From the NCBI RefSeq assembly GCF_028885415.1, contig NZ_CP118527.1, positions 6,014,001-6,078,000 of the forward strand: a DNA stretch of 64,000 nucleotides. The letters run 5' to 3'. The notes beneath the pieces were generated by a model. The model did not search any database. It was not told the origin of the DNA and worked only from the letters and a program-made list of their open reading frames with translations. Each line of letters begins with the position of its first letter. The first letter of the stretch is position 1. The stretch comes from Streptomyces coeruleorubidus (GTDB taxonomy: Bacteria > Actinomycetota > Actinomycetes > Streptomycetales > Streptomycetaceae). Both the position numbers and the translations under genes were made by a program. Below are positions 8,192 through 16,264 of the stretch, one piece after another.

Positions 8192-9610
8192 GTGACGGTG
8201 CGCGAGACGGGACAGGGCGGCGCGGACGCGAGTGCGTATGCGGACGCGGGTGCGTATGCGGGGCGGTACACCGATGGGGCCGCGGGTGCGTATGCCGGTG
8301 GGTATGCGGGCGGGCACGGCGGTGTGCACGGAGGCATGCACGCGGGTGCGCCCGGAGGTGTGCACGGCGGCGTGCATGGAGGCGTGTGCGCCTGTGGGGA
8401 CTGTCCGCACGGGGCGCGTGAGGGGCACCGGCGGGCTGTCGCCGCGTTTCTGCGCAGGCGCGAAGAGTTCGCGGCCGGGCAGGGGCTGCCGGCCGCGTTG
8501 GCGCACTCCGCCTCGGCTTCCCGCCAGTGGGTCTCGGAGGAACTGGCGCAGTCCGCGGAACTCGTCGCCGAGCGCGGCCGGGCCGAGGGCCAGGCCTGGC
8601 TGGCCGGCCTGTGGCGCCGCACGGCGGGCGTGGTGTGGGCGGCCGTCGTGCTGCTGCTGCTCGGGCAGTCCCTCACCGCGGTCGGCGCGGGCTGGACGGC
8701 GGCCCGTACGGCCGGGCTGGCCGCCGCGCTGGTGGTCGCCGGGGCGCTGACGGCGGCGTCGTGGTTCCACCGGGCGAAGGGTGGTGCGCTGGCGCCCGTC
8801 ATCGGTGAGGACAACCGGCTGTCCACCTCCCGTACGGTCGCCGGGGCGTGGGTGCTCTTCGTGGCCTACTCGGTGCTCGTGCTGGCCGGACGGCTGGCGG
8901 GTGCCTCCCGGCACGCCGACCGGGACGCGCTGCTCTCCGGGCTGGAACTCGCCCGCGGAGCAGGGGTCGTGACCGTGCTCGCCGTGGTGTGCGGGATCGC
9001 CGTCCTCGTGCGGCGGGTGGTCGGGCTGCGGGTGCTGGGGCAGCGGCTCCAGAAGGTGCCTGCCGACCGGCCGCGAGCCGCCGACCTGCTGACCGACGAC
9101 GCGGGCCGGGGCACCTTCGCCGACATCCAGTACGTCGTGATCAGCGCTGTCGCCCTGGCCTTCGCGGCGGTACGGCTGGCCAGGCGGCCGGACCAGTTGC
9201 CGGATCTGCCGTGGGGGCTGGCGGTGGTGGTCCTGGTGTCGGCGGCGACGTACCTGGCCGGCAAGTACGCGGAGGGCGGCCGGCCGGTCATCCTCTCCGT
9301 CGTACGGTCGCGGGAGGCGGGGGACCTGGACGGGCCGATCCGCACGGGCGACGACATCGAGATCCGGGGTGCCGGGTTCGTGCCGCCGGGTGCGCAGGGG
9401 GCGGACCGGCTGGCCCGCATGGTCGTCCGGGTCGGTGCCGTGCATGTGCACGTCCCGTTGGTGCCGGTGCCCGGGGGTTTCAGCAACCCGACGGACACGC
9501 TGCTGACTGTGCCGGTGCCGGCGGATGTGGAGCCGGGGCGGGTCGAGGTGCAGGTGGTGACCGCGGCCGGAGTGGAGACGAACCGGTACGCGGTTGATGT
9601 GACGGAGTGA
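8192..9610 (+). CDS. integral membrane protein with Gly/Tyr/His-rich N-terminus and IPT/TIG-like tail
   Basis: About 472 aa from GTG 8192 (VTVRETGQGG); GTG 8198 or TTG 8123 are alternatives, and GGAAGG lies 12 bases before 8192. The first 70 residues are low-complexity AYAGGYAGGHGGVHGG repeats ending in a cysteine cluster (VCACGDCPHG). A charged helical segment follows (AAFLRRREEFAAGQGLP). About five transmembrane helices come next, including TAGVVWAAVVLLLLGQSL. The last 95 residues (from IRTGDDIEIRGAGFVPPGA to VETNRYAVDV) form a beta-sandwich of IPT/TIG type, often used for binding in surface proteins. No catalytic motif is seen and the function is unknown. It is divergent from the DUF4429 gene. 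Confidence 0.7.
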   Translation: MTVRETGQGGADASAYADAGAYAGRYTDGAAGAYAGGYAGGHGGVHGGMHAGAPGGVHGGVHGGVCACGDCPHGAREGHRRAVAAFLRRREEFAAGQGLPAALAHSASASRQWVSEELAQSAELVAERGRAEGQAWLAGLWRRTAGVVWAAVVLLLLGQSLTAVGAGWTAARTAGLAAALVVAGALTAASWFHRAKGGALAPVIGEDNRLSTSRTVAGAWVLFVAYSVLVLAGRLAGASRHADRDALLSGLELARGAGVVTVLAVVCGIAVLVRRVVGLRVLGQRLQKVPADRPRAADLLTDDAGRGTFADIQYVVISAVALAFAAVRLARRPDQLPDLPWGLAVVVLVSAATYLAGKYAEGGRPVILSVVRSREAGDLDGPIRTGDDIEIRGAGFVPPGAQGADRLARMVVRVGAVHVHVPLVPVPGGFSNPTDTLLTVPVPADVEPGRVEVQVVTAAGVETNRYAVDVTE

Positions 9611-9681
9611 GGGCCGGCTGTATCTGCTTCTGTCTGAGCCTGGGCGGTGGTGGTGGGTCGGGGCCGCGCGTTGACGCGCCA

Positions 9682-9730
9682 ACCGCTGCGGGCAGTCGTG
9701 CCGCTTGGGCGGCACGGGTGGGCGCAGCGG
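9682..9730. repeat. nested palindrome, possible dispersed extragenic repeat
   Basis: The arms are ACCGCTGCG (9682-9690) with CGCAGCGGT (about 9722-9730), and inside them GTGCCGC (9698-9704) with GCGGCAC (9709-9715) around TTGG. It sits in the otherwise empty 9611-9914 interval. It may terminate the membrane-protein transcript. Its form, with a GC-rich hairpin and an internal loop, also resembles repeated palindromes between Streptomyces genes. Repetition cannot be tested within this window. Confidence 0.5.
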
Positions 9731-9914
9731 TACCCCGTTCCGCCGGGCTGCGGACCCACCCGGCCCCACCACAACCTCCGAGCACCCGGAAACGCCGGGT
9801 GCCCGGCTCCCCGGTAACAAAAGCCGCCGCACAGGATTGAGCCGGGCAGGTTTGTCGTACGTATGGTCTGTTGAGGGGGTCTGGGCACCGGCGGGCGAGA
9901 GGCGGCTAGCAGCG

Positions 9915-10445
9915 ATGACTCACGGTATGAGAACGGACACGCACACCCCCCACTTCGGCCGGGATGGAGACTGGCGGGACACCGCCGTCCGCTACGCCCT
10001 CCTTCCCCTACGGGTCTTCCTCGGTGTCACCTTCATCTACGCCGGCCTGGACAAGCTCACCGACAGCGCCTTCATGAAGGACGCCGGTTCCGGCTCGGTC
10101 GGCGACATGATGCGTGCCGTCCGCGACTCCTCCGCCATCCCCGCCCTGGTCGACCTTTCTCTGAAGAGCCCCGTCGGCTTCGGCTACGCCATCGCCTTCG
10201 GAGAACTGGCCGTCGGCATCGGCACCCTGCTCGGTCTGCTCGCCCGTCTCGCCGCACTCGGAGGCGCGCTGATCTCCCTCAGCCTGTGGCTGACCGTGAG
10301 CTGGGCCTCCGACCCGTACTACTACGGCAACGACCTCGCCTACCTCATGGCCTGGATCCCCCTCGTGCTCGCGGGTGCTCCCCTGCTCTCCGTGGATGCC
10401 GCCTTGCGGTCACGGCGACGGGAGAGGGCAGGGGGTTACAGGTAG
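9915..10445 (+). CDS. DoxX-family membrane protein
   Basis: 176 aa from ATG 9915 (MTHGMRTDTHT); the ATG at 9927 is possible too, and neither has a strong ribosome site. Four transmembrane helices are recognisable. The first is the DoxX hallmark YALLPLRVFLGVTFIYAGLDKL, followed by FGYAIAFGELAVGIGTLLGLLARLAALGG. Next comes SLSLWLTVSWASDPYYYGND, the segment typical of DoxX proteins, and a last helix (MAWIPLVLAGAPLL). DoxX proteins are linked to thiosulfate oxidation or to redox defence at the membrane, but many have no known role. It stands alone, converging on the small membrane protein that follows. Confidence 0.8.
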   Translation: MTHGMRTDTHTPHFGRDGDWRDTAVRYALLPLRVFLGVTFIYAGLDKLTDSAFMKDAGSGSVGDMMRAVRDSSAIPALVDLSLKSPVGFGYAIAFGELAVGIGTLLGLLARLAALGGALISLSLWLTVSWASDPYYYGNDLAYLMAWIPLVLAGAPLLSVDAALRSRRRERAGGYR

Positions 10446-10483
10446 CGAGCGACAGTGGGCTGAGCGGCGGGCGTCGCCCGTCG

Positions 10484-10726
10484 TCAGGCGGCCGTGTCCG
10501 GGCCGGGCTCGTCGGTGGTGGTACGGCCCGACGTGCGGCGTCGGCGTATACGGCCCGTCAGGAACCCCACCACGCCGGCCAGGCACAGCCCGCCCGTGAC
10601 GAGGGGTATCGCCGCGAACCACGGGGTCTGCCAGGCGCCGCCCGCGTCACCGGCATAGAGGACGCCCGCCAGGACGAGGACGGTGCCGGCGACCAGCTTC
10701 CCGGGTTGGAGTTCATGACGCAGCAC
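10484..10726 (-). CDS. small two-helix membrane protein, coupled to the PspC gene
   Basis: 80 aa from GTG 10726, with GGAGG seven bases upstream, inside the end of the preceding PspC gene (14-nt overlap), so translation is coupled. Two transmembrane helices (LVAGTVLVLAGVLYAGDAGG; IPLVTGGLCLAGVVGFLTG) are joined by a short Trp/Pro loop, and an Arg-rich cytosolic tail follows. No family motif is visible. By position it belongs to the envelope-stress module and could be an accessory of the PspC/LiaF-like protein. Confidence 0.75.
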   Translation of the reverse strand: MLRHELQPGKLVAGTVLVLAGVLYAGDAGGAWQTPWFAAIPLVTGGLCLAGVVGFLTGRIRRRRTSGRTTTDEPGPDTAA

Positions 10727-12200
10727 GGGCCACCTCCGCCTGTCCCATGCCGACCTGGAGGTCCAGGTCGACGGTGCCCGACCTCTTGACGCCCTGGGCG
10801 GGGGAGAGGGTCATCTCCTGGTGCTGGCCCGGCTTCACGTCCACGTCCTTCTTGTCGTCGCCCGGCAGTTGGAGGTCTCCGATACCCACCTCGACGTTCA
10901 GCCGCACGGTCACGCCCTCGGGCACGAGCACCTTCACCTGGCCCATGCCGACGTCGGCGCGTGTCGTGACGGTCTGGCCCCGGTCTACCTCCAGCCTCGT
11001 CAGGTCCAGCGTGCCGACGCCTGTGCCCAGGTCGTACTGCCGGCGCACGTCCGCCACTGTGGTGGGCTGCCAGGTCGTGCGGGTCCAATGCGTGCCGATG
11101 TCCTTGGGCACTGCCGCCGAGCCGGCGAGCAGGCCGGCCGTGATGATCGCCAGGAGGATCGATCCGGCGCCGGTCCGCCCCAGGAAGGCGCTGACCGCTA
11201 TGCCCAGCCCCAGGACGGCGAGTGCGCAGGACAGGCCGGTCTGCAGACTCGTGCCGAGCGGGTGCCGGTCCCAGGTCAGGCTCGTGCCCAGGGCACCCGC
11301 CAGCAGGGCCAGCAGGAAGACCCAGCCGCCGATCCAGCGGGGGCCGCGCGGCTTGGGCGGCCGGGTGTGCGGGGCGGGTATGTCCTCGCGGTCGCGGGAC
11401 TGGACACCGAGGCTGATGTTGATGGCTGCCGCGACGTCCATGTCGCGGGAGTCGCGGGGGCCCCAGAGATAGCCCGTGCCGCCGATGTGGGTGCCGTCCT
11501 TGACGATGGGGTCGCGCCACCAGGAGGGGGACGTGAGGAAGACCGGCGGCGCCTGGGGTTCCGGCGGGGCGTCGGCGACGGCCTGGGCGGCCAGAAGGTC
11601 GGGGCTGGGTGCGCCGCGCTGGCGCGACCAGTAACCGGCGCCCGCGAGGAGGAGGGACAGGACGACGGCGAAGGTCAGCACCCCGCCGTTGCGCAGCATG
11701 GTCAGGAACACTCCGCAGCCGACCAGCGCGAACAGCACGGCCGTCAGGGCCTGGCCGTCGACGCGGCCGGTCAGCAGCTTGCGCACCTCGTTCTCGTCCT
11801 CGTCGTCGTACGAGACGAAGAGCCAGGCGAAGCCGTAGAAGAGGAGGCCGATGCCGCCGGTGGCGGAGAGCACCGCGAGGGTGATCCGGAAGATCACCGG
11901 GTCCATGTCGCACTGCCGCCCGAGCCCGGCGCAGACGCCGGCCAGGACCTTGTGGCGGCGGTCGCGCCGGAATCTGTGCGGTGGTCCGGGCGGGATGGCT
12001 CCCCCTGCCGGGTCGGTCGCGTCGGGCGAACCTCCACGCTGCTCTCCCGCGTCCGCGTGCCCGTGCGCGCCCGGGGGCGCGGAGGAGCCGGCGGGGGCGG
12101 CGTCCGCGGCGGGCGCGGCATCCTGCGGCCCGGCGCCCGGTGCGGGGCGCGGGCCGGAGCCGGGTCCCGGACCCGTCGCGGCGTGGTCGTGATCGGTCAT
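10713..12200 (-). CDS. PspC-domain membrane protein with LiaF-like C-terminal beta domain
   Basis: 495 aa. An Ala/Pro/Gly-rich N-terminus (to about residue 75) leads into a PspC domain: RFRRDRRHKVLAGVCAGLGR then MDPVIFRITLAVLSATGGIG. Several further transmembrane helices follow, and after about residue 365 a repetitive beta-strand region (YDLGTGVGTLDLTRLEV, RADVGMGQVKVLVPEGVTVR, VEVGIGDLQLPG, LDLQVGMGQAEV). That last region matches the right-handed solenoid found in LiaF/VraT and PspC-linked proteins. In Firmicutes LiaF restrains the LiaS kinase. Here the divergent gene is a PspC-fused kinase followed by a LuxR-type regulator, so this is most likely the sensor or inhibitor arm of a cell-envelope stress system. 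Confidence 0.85.
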   Translation of the reverse strand: MTDHDHAATGPGPGSGPRPAPGAGPQDAAPAADAAPAGSSAPPGAHGHADAGEQRGGSPDATDPAGGAIPPGPPHRFRRDRRHKVLAGVCAGLGRQCDMDPVIFRITLAVLSATGGIGLLFYGFAWLFVSYDDEDENEVRKLLTGRVDGQALTAVLFALVGCGVFLTMLRNGGVLTFAVVLSLLLAGAGYWSRQRGAPSPDLLAAQAVADAPPEPQAPPVFLTSPSWWRDPIVKDGTHIGGTGYLWGPRDSRDMDVAAAINISLGVQSRDREDIPAPHTRPPKPRGPRWIGGWVFLLALLAGALGTSLTWDRHPLGTSLQTGLSCALAVLGLGIAVSAFLGRTGAGSILLAIITAGLLAGSAAVPKDIGTHWTRTTWQPTTVADVRRQYDLGTGVGTLDLTRLEVDRGQTVTTRADVGMGQVKVLVPEGVTVRLNVEVGIGDLQLPGDDKKDVDVKPGQHQEMTLSPAQGVKRSGTVDLDLQVGMGQAEVARAAS

Positions 12201-12243
12201 GGGTCCATGGTGACGGGCGCGGCGGTGCGGCGGCAGTCGGAAC

Positions 12244-12342
12244 GACCCTGGCCGGACCCTGATATCGGCCCTGAGGGACGGCTCGGGAAGCGTTCGAGGG
12301 CCGGGGTCCGGAGATCAGGGGAGTATCCGGGGTCGACCCTGA
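12244..12342. promoter_or_regulatory. divergent control region with repeated GACCCTG boxes
   Basis: The 177-bp gap between the PspC gene and the kinase holds GACCCTG at 12244, 12255 and 12335. A further CCCTGA lies at 12269, and ATCAGGG...CCCTGAT forms an inverted pair around 12314-12343. Such clustering in a divergent promoter suggests an operator, possibly for the LuxR-type regulator encoded just downstream. Confidence 0.45.
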
Positions 12343-12377
12343 TGCTCCGGTCTTCCGGCCGTGTGACCATCAATGGC

Positions 12378-13670
12378 ATGTCGGAAGCCGCAGCAGCGCC
12401 ACTCGCCGAACCGCGGCCGCCGCGCAAGCTCTACCGCAGCAGTGACGGACGCTGGCTCGGTGGTGTGGCGCGGGGGCTCGCCGGACACCTCGGGCTCCCG
12501 GTGATCTGGGTACGGCTGGTCTTCGTCGGCCTGTTCATGGCCGACGGCCTCGGTGCGCTGCTGTACGCCGCGTTCTGGTTCTTCGTCCCGCTCGGCGTCG
12601 GCGGGGTCGAGGCGCAGAAGCCGCCGTCGCTGGTCTCTTCGGAGACGTCTCCCGACGGCCGACGCAGACTCGTCGCCCGCAGGCCCGACAAGGGCCAGAT
12701 GGTGGCCCTGCTCCTGATGGTCGTCGTGGCCATGGTGTTCGTGGGCAATGTGAACCTCAGCGGTGCGGCCAGGGCCTATCTGTGGCCGACGGTGCTCGTC
12801 GGCGCGGGCGTCGCCCTGGTCTGGCGGCAGGCGGACAACGCCCGCCGGGCCCGCTGGGTCGAGGTCGGCCGCCGCCGGCGCACGGTCACGCTGCTGCGCT
12901 CGGTGGGCGGTGTGCTGCTGGTGACGGCCGGCGTCTCCGGCATCTTCGTCCTGCAGGGCTCCGCCGCCCACCTCGGCTCCGTCCTGCAGGCGGCGCTCGC
13001 GGTCCTCGTCGGGATAACGCTTCTCGCCGGGCCGTATCTGGTGCGCATGACGCAGGACCTCTCCGAGGAGCGCCTGATGCGCATCCGCGCCCAGGAGCGG
13101 GCGGAGGTCGCCGCGCATGTGCACGACTCGGTGCTGCACACCCTCACCCTGATCCAGCGCAACGCGGAGAACGCGAACGAGGTGCGCCGCCTCGCCCGCG
13201 CCCAGGAGCGCGACCTGCGCACCTGGCTGTACAAGCCGGAGGGCACCGGCAAGGACGAGGCCGACGAACCCACCACGCTCGCCGACGCCGTGCGGCGCAA
13301 CGCGGCCGAGGTGGAGGACAAACACGGCGTGCCCATCGAGGTCGTGGTCGTGGGCGACTGCCCGCTCGACGAGAGAATCGCCGCACAGATGCAGGCCGCG
13401 CGCGAAGCAATGGTGAACGCCGCCAAGTACGGTGGCGAGGGCGGCGCCGTACAGGTCTACGCCGAGGTCGAGGGCAAGACGGTCTTCGTGTCCGTGCGGG
13501 ACCGCGGCCCCGGCTTCGACCTCGACTCGATACCCGCCGACCGGATGGGTGTCAGAGAATCGATCATCGGCCGCATGGAGCGCAACGGCGGTACGGCGCG
13601 GCTGCGCGCGGTGCCGGACGGCGGCACGGAGGTCGAGCTGGAGATGGAGAGGGCGGAGAAGACGTCATGA
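12378..13670 (+). CDS. sensor histidine kinase with N-terminal PspC domain
   Basis: 430 aa from ATG 12378. The N-terminus is a PspC domain (LYRSSDGRWLGGVARGLAGH then LGLPVIWVRLVFVGLF), with several transmembrane helices up to about residue 215. The dimerisation/phosphoacceptor box is HisKA_3 type: ERAEVAAHVHDSVLHTLTLI, with the phospho-His in HDSV. The ATPase domain has the N box REAMVNAAKYG and the G box VRDRGPGFDLDSIP, then MGVRESIIGRME. All catalytic boxes look intact. It overlaps the response regulator by ATGA, so the two are made together. Lacking a large external domain, it probably senses through its membrane part or through the divergent PspC/LiaF-like protein. Confidence 0.9.
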   Translation: MSEAAAAPLAEPRPPRKLYRSSDGRWLGGVARGLAGHLGLPVIWVRLVFVGLFMADGLGALLYAAFWFFVPLGVGGVEAQKPPSLVSSETSPDGRRRLVARRPDKGQMVALLLMVVVAMVFVGNVNLSGAARAYLWPTVLVGAGVALVWRQADNARRARWVEVGRRRRTVTLLRSVGGVLLVTAGVSGIFVLQGSAAHLGSVLQAALAVLVGITLLAGPYLVRMTQDLSEERLMRIRAQERAEVAAHVHDSVLHTLTLIQRNAENANEVRRLARAQERDLRTWLYKPEGTGKDEADEPTTLADAVRRNAAEVEDKHGVPIEVVVVGDCPLDERIAAQMQAAREAMVNAAKYGGEGGAVQVYAEVEGKTVFVSVRDRGPGFDLDSIPADRMGVRESIIGRMERNGGTARLRAVPDGGTEVELEMERAEKTS

Positions 13671-14407
13671 GCGACCCGACCGAGGCGAACAGTACGGCGG
13701 GATCGGCGGAGGCGGCCGGGCCCGCGGAGTCGGGCGGCGGCCCGGGGCGTCGCGTGCGCGTGGTCCTCGTGGACGACCACCGCATGTTCCGTACCGGGGT
13801 CCAGGCCGAGATCGGCCAGACCGAGCAGACCGGTGTCGAGGTCGTCGGCGAGGCAGCGGACGTCGACCAGGCGGTCACGGTCATCACCGCGACCCGGCCC
13901 GAGGTGGTCCTCCTCGACGTGCACCTGCCGGGTGGCGGCGGTGTCGAAGTGCTGCGCCGCTGCGCCCCGTTGATGGCCGACGCCGAGCAGCCCGTCCGCT
14001 TCCTCGCGCTGTCCGTGTCGGACGCGGCGGAGGACGTGATCGGCGTGATCCGCGGCGGGGCCCGCGGATACGTCACCAAGACGATCACCGGCACGGACCT
14101 CGTCGACTCCGTCTTCCGCGTCCAGGAGGGCGACGCGGTCTTCTCCCCGCGGCTGGCCGGGTTCGTCCTCGACGCCTTCGCCTCCACGGACGCGCCGCCG
14201 GTCGACGAGGACCTGGACCGCCTCACCCAGCGCGAGCGCGAGGTGCTGCGGCTCATCGCCCGGGGGTACGCGTACAAGGAGATCGCCAAGCAACTGTTCA
14301 TCTCCGTGAAGACGGTCGAGTCGCATGTCTCGGCGGTCCTCCGCAAGCTCCAGCTCTCCAACCGGCACGAGCTGACGCGGTGGGCGACGGCTCGTCGGCT
14401 GGTGTGA
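13667..14407 (+). CDS. LuxR/NarL-type response regulator
   Basis: 246 aa from ATG 13667, which overlaps the kinase stop (ATGA). A receiver domain (residues about 24-150) shows VVLVDDHRMFRTGV with the acidic pair, the phospho-Asp in VVLLDVHLPGGGG, the switch residue region FLALSVSDAAED, and a conserved Lys in GARGYVTKTITG. A linker leads to the LuxR helix-turn-helix: LTQREREVLRLIARGYAYKE then IAKQLFISVKTVESHVSAVL. It is the output of the PspC-kinase pair. Likely targets include the divergent PspC operon, judged only by position and the repeated boxes between them. It converges on the NlpC gene with 12 bases between. Confidence 0.92.
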   Translation: MSDPTEANSTAGSAEAAGPAESGGGPGRRVRVVLVDDHRMFRTGVQAEIGQTEQTGVEVVGEAADVDQAVTVITATRPEVVLLDVHLPGGGGVEVLRRCAPLMADAEQPVRFLALSVSDAAEDVIGVIRGGARGYVTKTITGTDLVDSVFRVQEGDAVFSPRLAGFVLDAFASTDAPPVDEDLDRLTQREREVLRLIARGYAYKEIAKQLFISVKTVESHVSAVLRKLQLSNRHELTRWATARRLV

Positions 14408-14419
14408 CGCCGCACCCGG

Positions 14420-15487
14420 TCAGACCACCCGGGTGGCGCCCGTGAACGGCATCTCGTCGAGCGGGGCGACCCGGACCGGGGCGGAGGGGTTCGGGGCGTG
14501 GATCATGCGGCCGTTGCCCACATAGATGCCGACGTGACTGATGCCGGCGTAGAAGAACACCAGGTCACCGGGGAGCAGTTCGGAGCGGGAGACGCGGCGG
14601 CCCGCGTCGATCTGGGAGTACGTCGTGCGGGGCAGGGAGACGCCCGCGGAGCGGTACGCGGCCTGGACGAGGCCCGAGCAGTCGAAGGCGTTCGGGCCGG
14701 TCGCGCCCCAGACGTAGGGGCTGCCGAGCTTCTGGTAGGCGTAGGACACGGCGGCGGCCGCGCGGGCGTTGGGCGCCTGGGCGGCGGCGGATCCCGGGGC
14801 GGCCAGGGTGTCGCGCGGGCCCGTGGAAGAGCGTGAGGCGCGGTCCGTGCCTGGCGCTTCGCCGAGCCCGGAACGTTCCTGCACGCTGAGCCGGGACAGC
14901 AGCTGCCGCGCGGAACCCAGCTTGCCGGTGACGGTCTTCTTGTGCCGCTTCAGTTCCGTCTGCCGCGACTTCAGGGACGTCAGCTCGATGTGGGCGGCGC
15001 CCCGCAGCTGTTCGATCTCCCTCAGCTGCTTGCGTACGCGTGTGACGGCGGCGTTCTGCCGGTTTCCGGCCCGCTCGACGAACTCGGCGTTCTGGAGGTA
15101 CCGGTCGGGATCGTCGGACAGGGCGAGCTGGAACGCGGGGTCGAGGCCGCCCACACGGTACTGGGCGGCGGCGACCGAACCCAGTGCCTCGCGGGCGGAG
15201 TTGAGCCGTTCCTCCTTGCGTGCCGCCTGGTCCTGGAGGTCCTTCAGCCGCCGTCCGGCCGCCTCGGCCTTCTCCTTCGCGCCGTTGTACTTCTCGGTGG
15301 CGACCTCCGCCTCCCGGTACAGCTTGTCCACCTCGGCCTTGACCTGGCCCGGGGTGAGCTGCGGTTCGGCGTGCCCGGTTCCGTCGAAGCCCGTCGCCGT
15401 CGCCGCGCCGGCGAAGGCGATCGTGGCGGCCGTACGGGCCTTGCTGCCACCCATCGAGCGCTGTCGGGACTTGCGGTGTGCTGCCAA
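14420..15487 (-). CDS. secreted NlpC/P60 peptidoglycan hydrolase
   Basis: 355 aa starting at TTG 15487 (MAAHRKSRQRS after initiation), a start shared with its paralogue at 18536. A signal peptide (to about residue 40) is followed by a long coiled-coil (residues about 45-190). A Ser/Ala linker then leads to the C-terminal NlpC/P60 domain: YVWGATGPNAFDCSGLVQAA with the catalytic Cys in DCSG, the His in ISHVGIYVGNGRMIHAP, and a polar third residue following. Such enzymes cut D-Glu-DAP bonds in stem peptides, and the coiled-coil usually holds the enzyme inactive. The 420-bp upstream region encodes a structured leader but, unlike that of the paralogue, no recognisable riboswitch core. Confidence 0.92.
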   Translation of the reverse strand: MAAHRKSRQRSMGGSKARTAATIAFAGAATATGFDGTGHAEPQLTPGQVKAEVDKLYREAEVATEKYNGAKEKAEAAGRRLKDLQDQAARKEERLNSAREALGSVAAAQYRVGGLDPAFQLALSDDPDRYLQNAEFVERAGNRQNAAVTRVRKQLREIEQLRGAAHIELTSLKSRQTELKRHKKTVTGKLGSARQLLSRLSVQERSGLGEAPGTDRASRSSTGPRDTLAAPGSAAAQAPNARAAAAVSYAYQKLGSPYVWGATGPNAFDCSGLVQAAYRSAGVSLPRTTYSQIDAGRRVSRSELLPGDLVFFYAGISHVGIYVGNGRMIHAPNPSAPVRVAPLDEMPFTGATRVV

Positions 15488-15563
15488 CTGGAGGACACGT
15501 CCTTTCCTCGGCCGCCGGTGGGTGCGTACGGCCGCCTGGGGGAGCGGACAGCGGCCTGCGCGC

Positions 15564-15606
15564 GTCCGGCGACGGCCCGCACAGGGGAAGCGGACCGCCG
15601 CCGGAC
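15564..15606 (-). promoter_or_regulatory. long hairpin in the untranslated leader of the NlpC gene
   Basis: On the minus strand GTCCGGCGGCGGTCCGC (15606-15590) folds back on GCGGGCCGTCGCCGGAC (15580-15564) around a TTCCCCTGT-type loop, with one bulge. It lies about 80 bases before the TTG start. The 15488-15910 interval otherwise shows no gene. The hairpin may be an attenuator or an RNA stability element. Confidence 0.45.
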
Positions 15607-15910
15607 CTTTCGACGGTGGTGTCCGACTGCCGCCCCTGGCCCGGGCGGCGGTGGAGAGCCGGGCACCTGGTGGAGGACGCTAAACCTCGCCGCGGCGGCC
15701 CGGGGGCGGGTGCGCGGAAGTGTCCCGAGAGGACCGACGGTGACCGTATGCGACCGCGATCTCGTCTCGCCGCCTTCGGCTTAACTCAGCGTGATGACCG
15801 ATGCGCCGAATCATGGGCGCGGGACGGCGGGCGGGTGCTATGGGGCGCATATCTGCATCCGACGGGCCGGTGTCGGGGGGCTGGGGAGCGCCTGATTAGG
15901 CTCCGGCCTC

Positions 15911-16264
15911 ATGGACGTACTCATCCACCTCTTCGTCGGCCTCCACATCATCGGCATCGCATCCCTCCTGGGCGGTTTCCTCACCCAGATGAAGGCGATG
16001 GGCGAGGGCACCGCCCGCTACACCCCCGCGATGCTGCACGGCGCGCTGACGATGCTGGTCACCGGTGTGATCCTGGTCGGTCTCAACCAGGCCGACGACC
16101 AGTCCGTGAACAACATCAAGATCGGCGTGAAGCTGGCGCTGCTGATAGTGATCCTCGGCCTGGTCTACGTGAAACGGGACGACGAGAAGGTGGACAAGGG
16201 TCTGTTCGGCCTGGTCGGGGCGCTGACCACGGCGAACGTCTTCATCGCCGTTCTCTGGACCTGA
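15911..16264 (+). CDS. small integral membrane protein (four helices)
   Basis: 117 aa from ATG 15911. Four transmembrane segments are evident: VLIHLFVGLHIIGIASLLGGF, AMLHGALTMLVTGVILVGL, IKIGVKLALLIVILGLVYV and GLFGLVGALTTANVFIAVLW. The family is common in Streptomyces and has no known function. No metal ligand or catalytic motif stands out. The 3' end overlaps the convergent membrane-protein gene by 23 bp. Confidence 0.82.
   Translation: MDVLIHLFVGLHIIGIASLLGGFLTQMKAMGEGTARYTPAMLHGALTMLVTGVILVGLNQADDQSVNNIKIGVKLALLIVILGLVYVKRDDEKVDKGLFGLVGALTTANVFIAVLWT

Noticed and set aside
10821..12377. Upstream extension of the PspC histidine kinase
   Set aside because: The extension is antisense to the divergent PspC gene. 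The conserved start of the kinase is ATG 12378.
15488..15910. A second c-di-AMP riboswitch before the NlpC gene at 14420
   Set aside because: The end of the leader resembles the motif slightly (CCGGCGGCCGAGGAAAGGA), but the core blocks GCCGAGTCC, GGGGTGAATC and ACCCGACAGCTAAC are missing.
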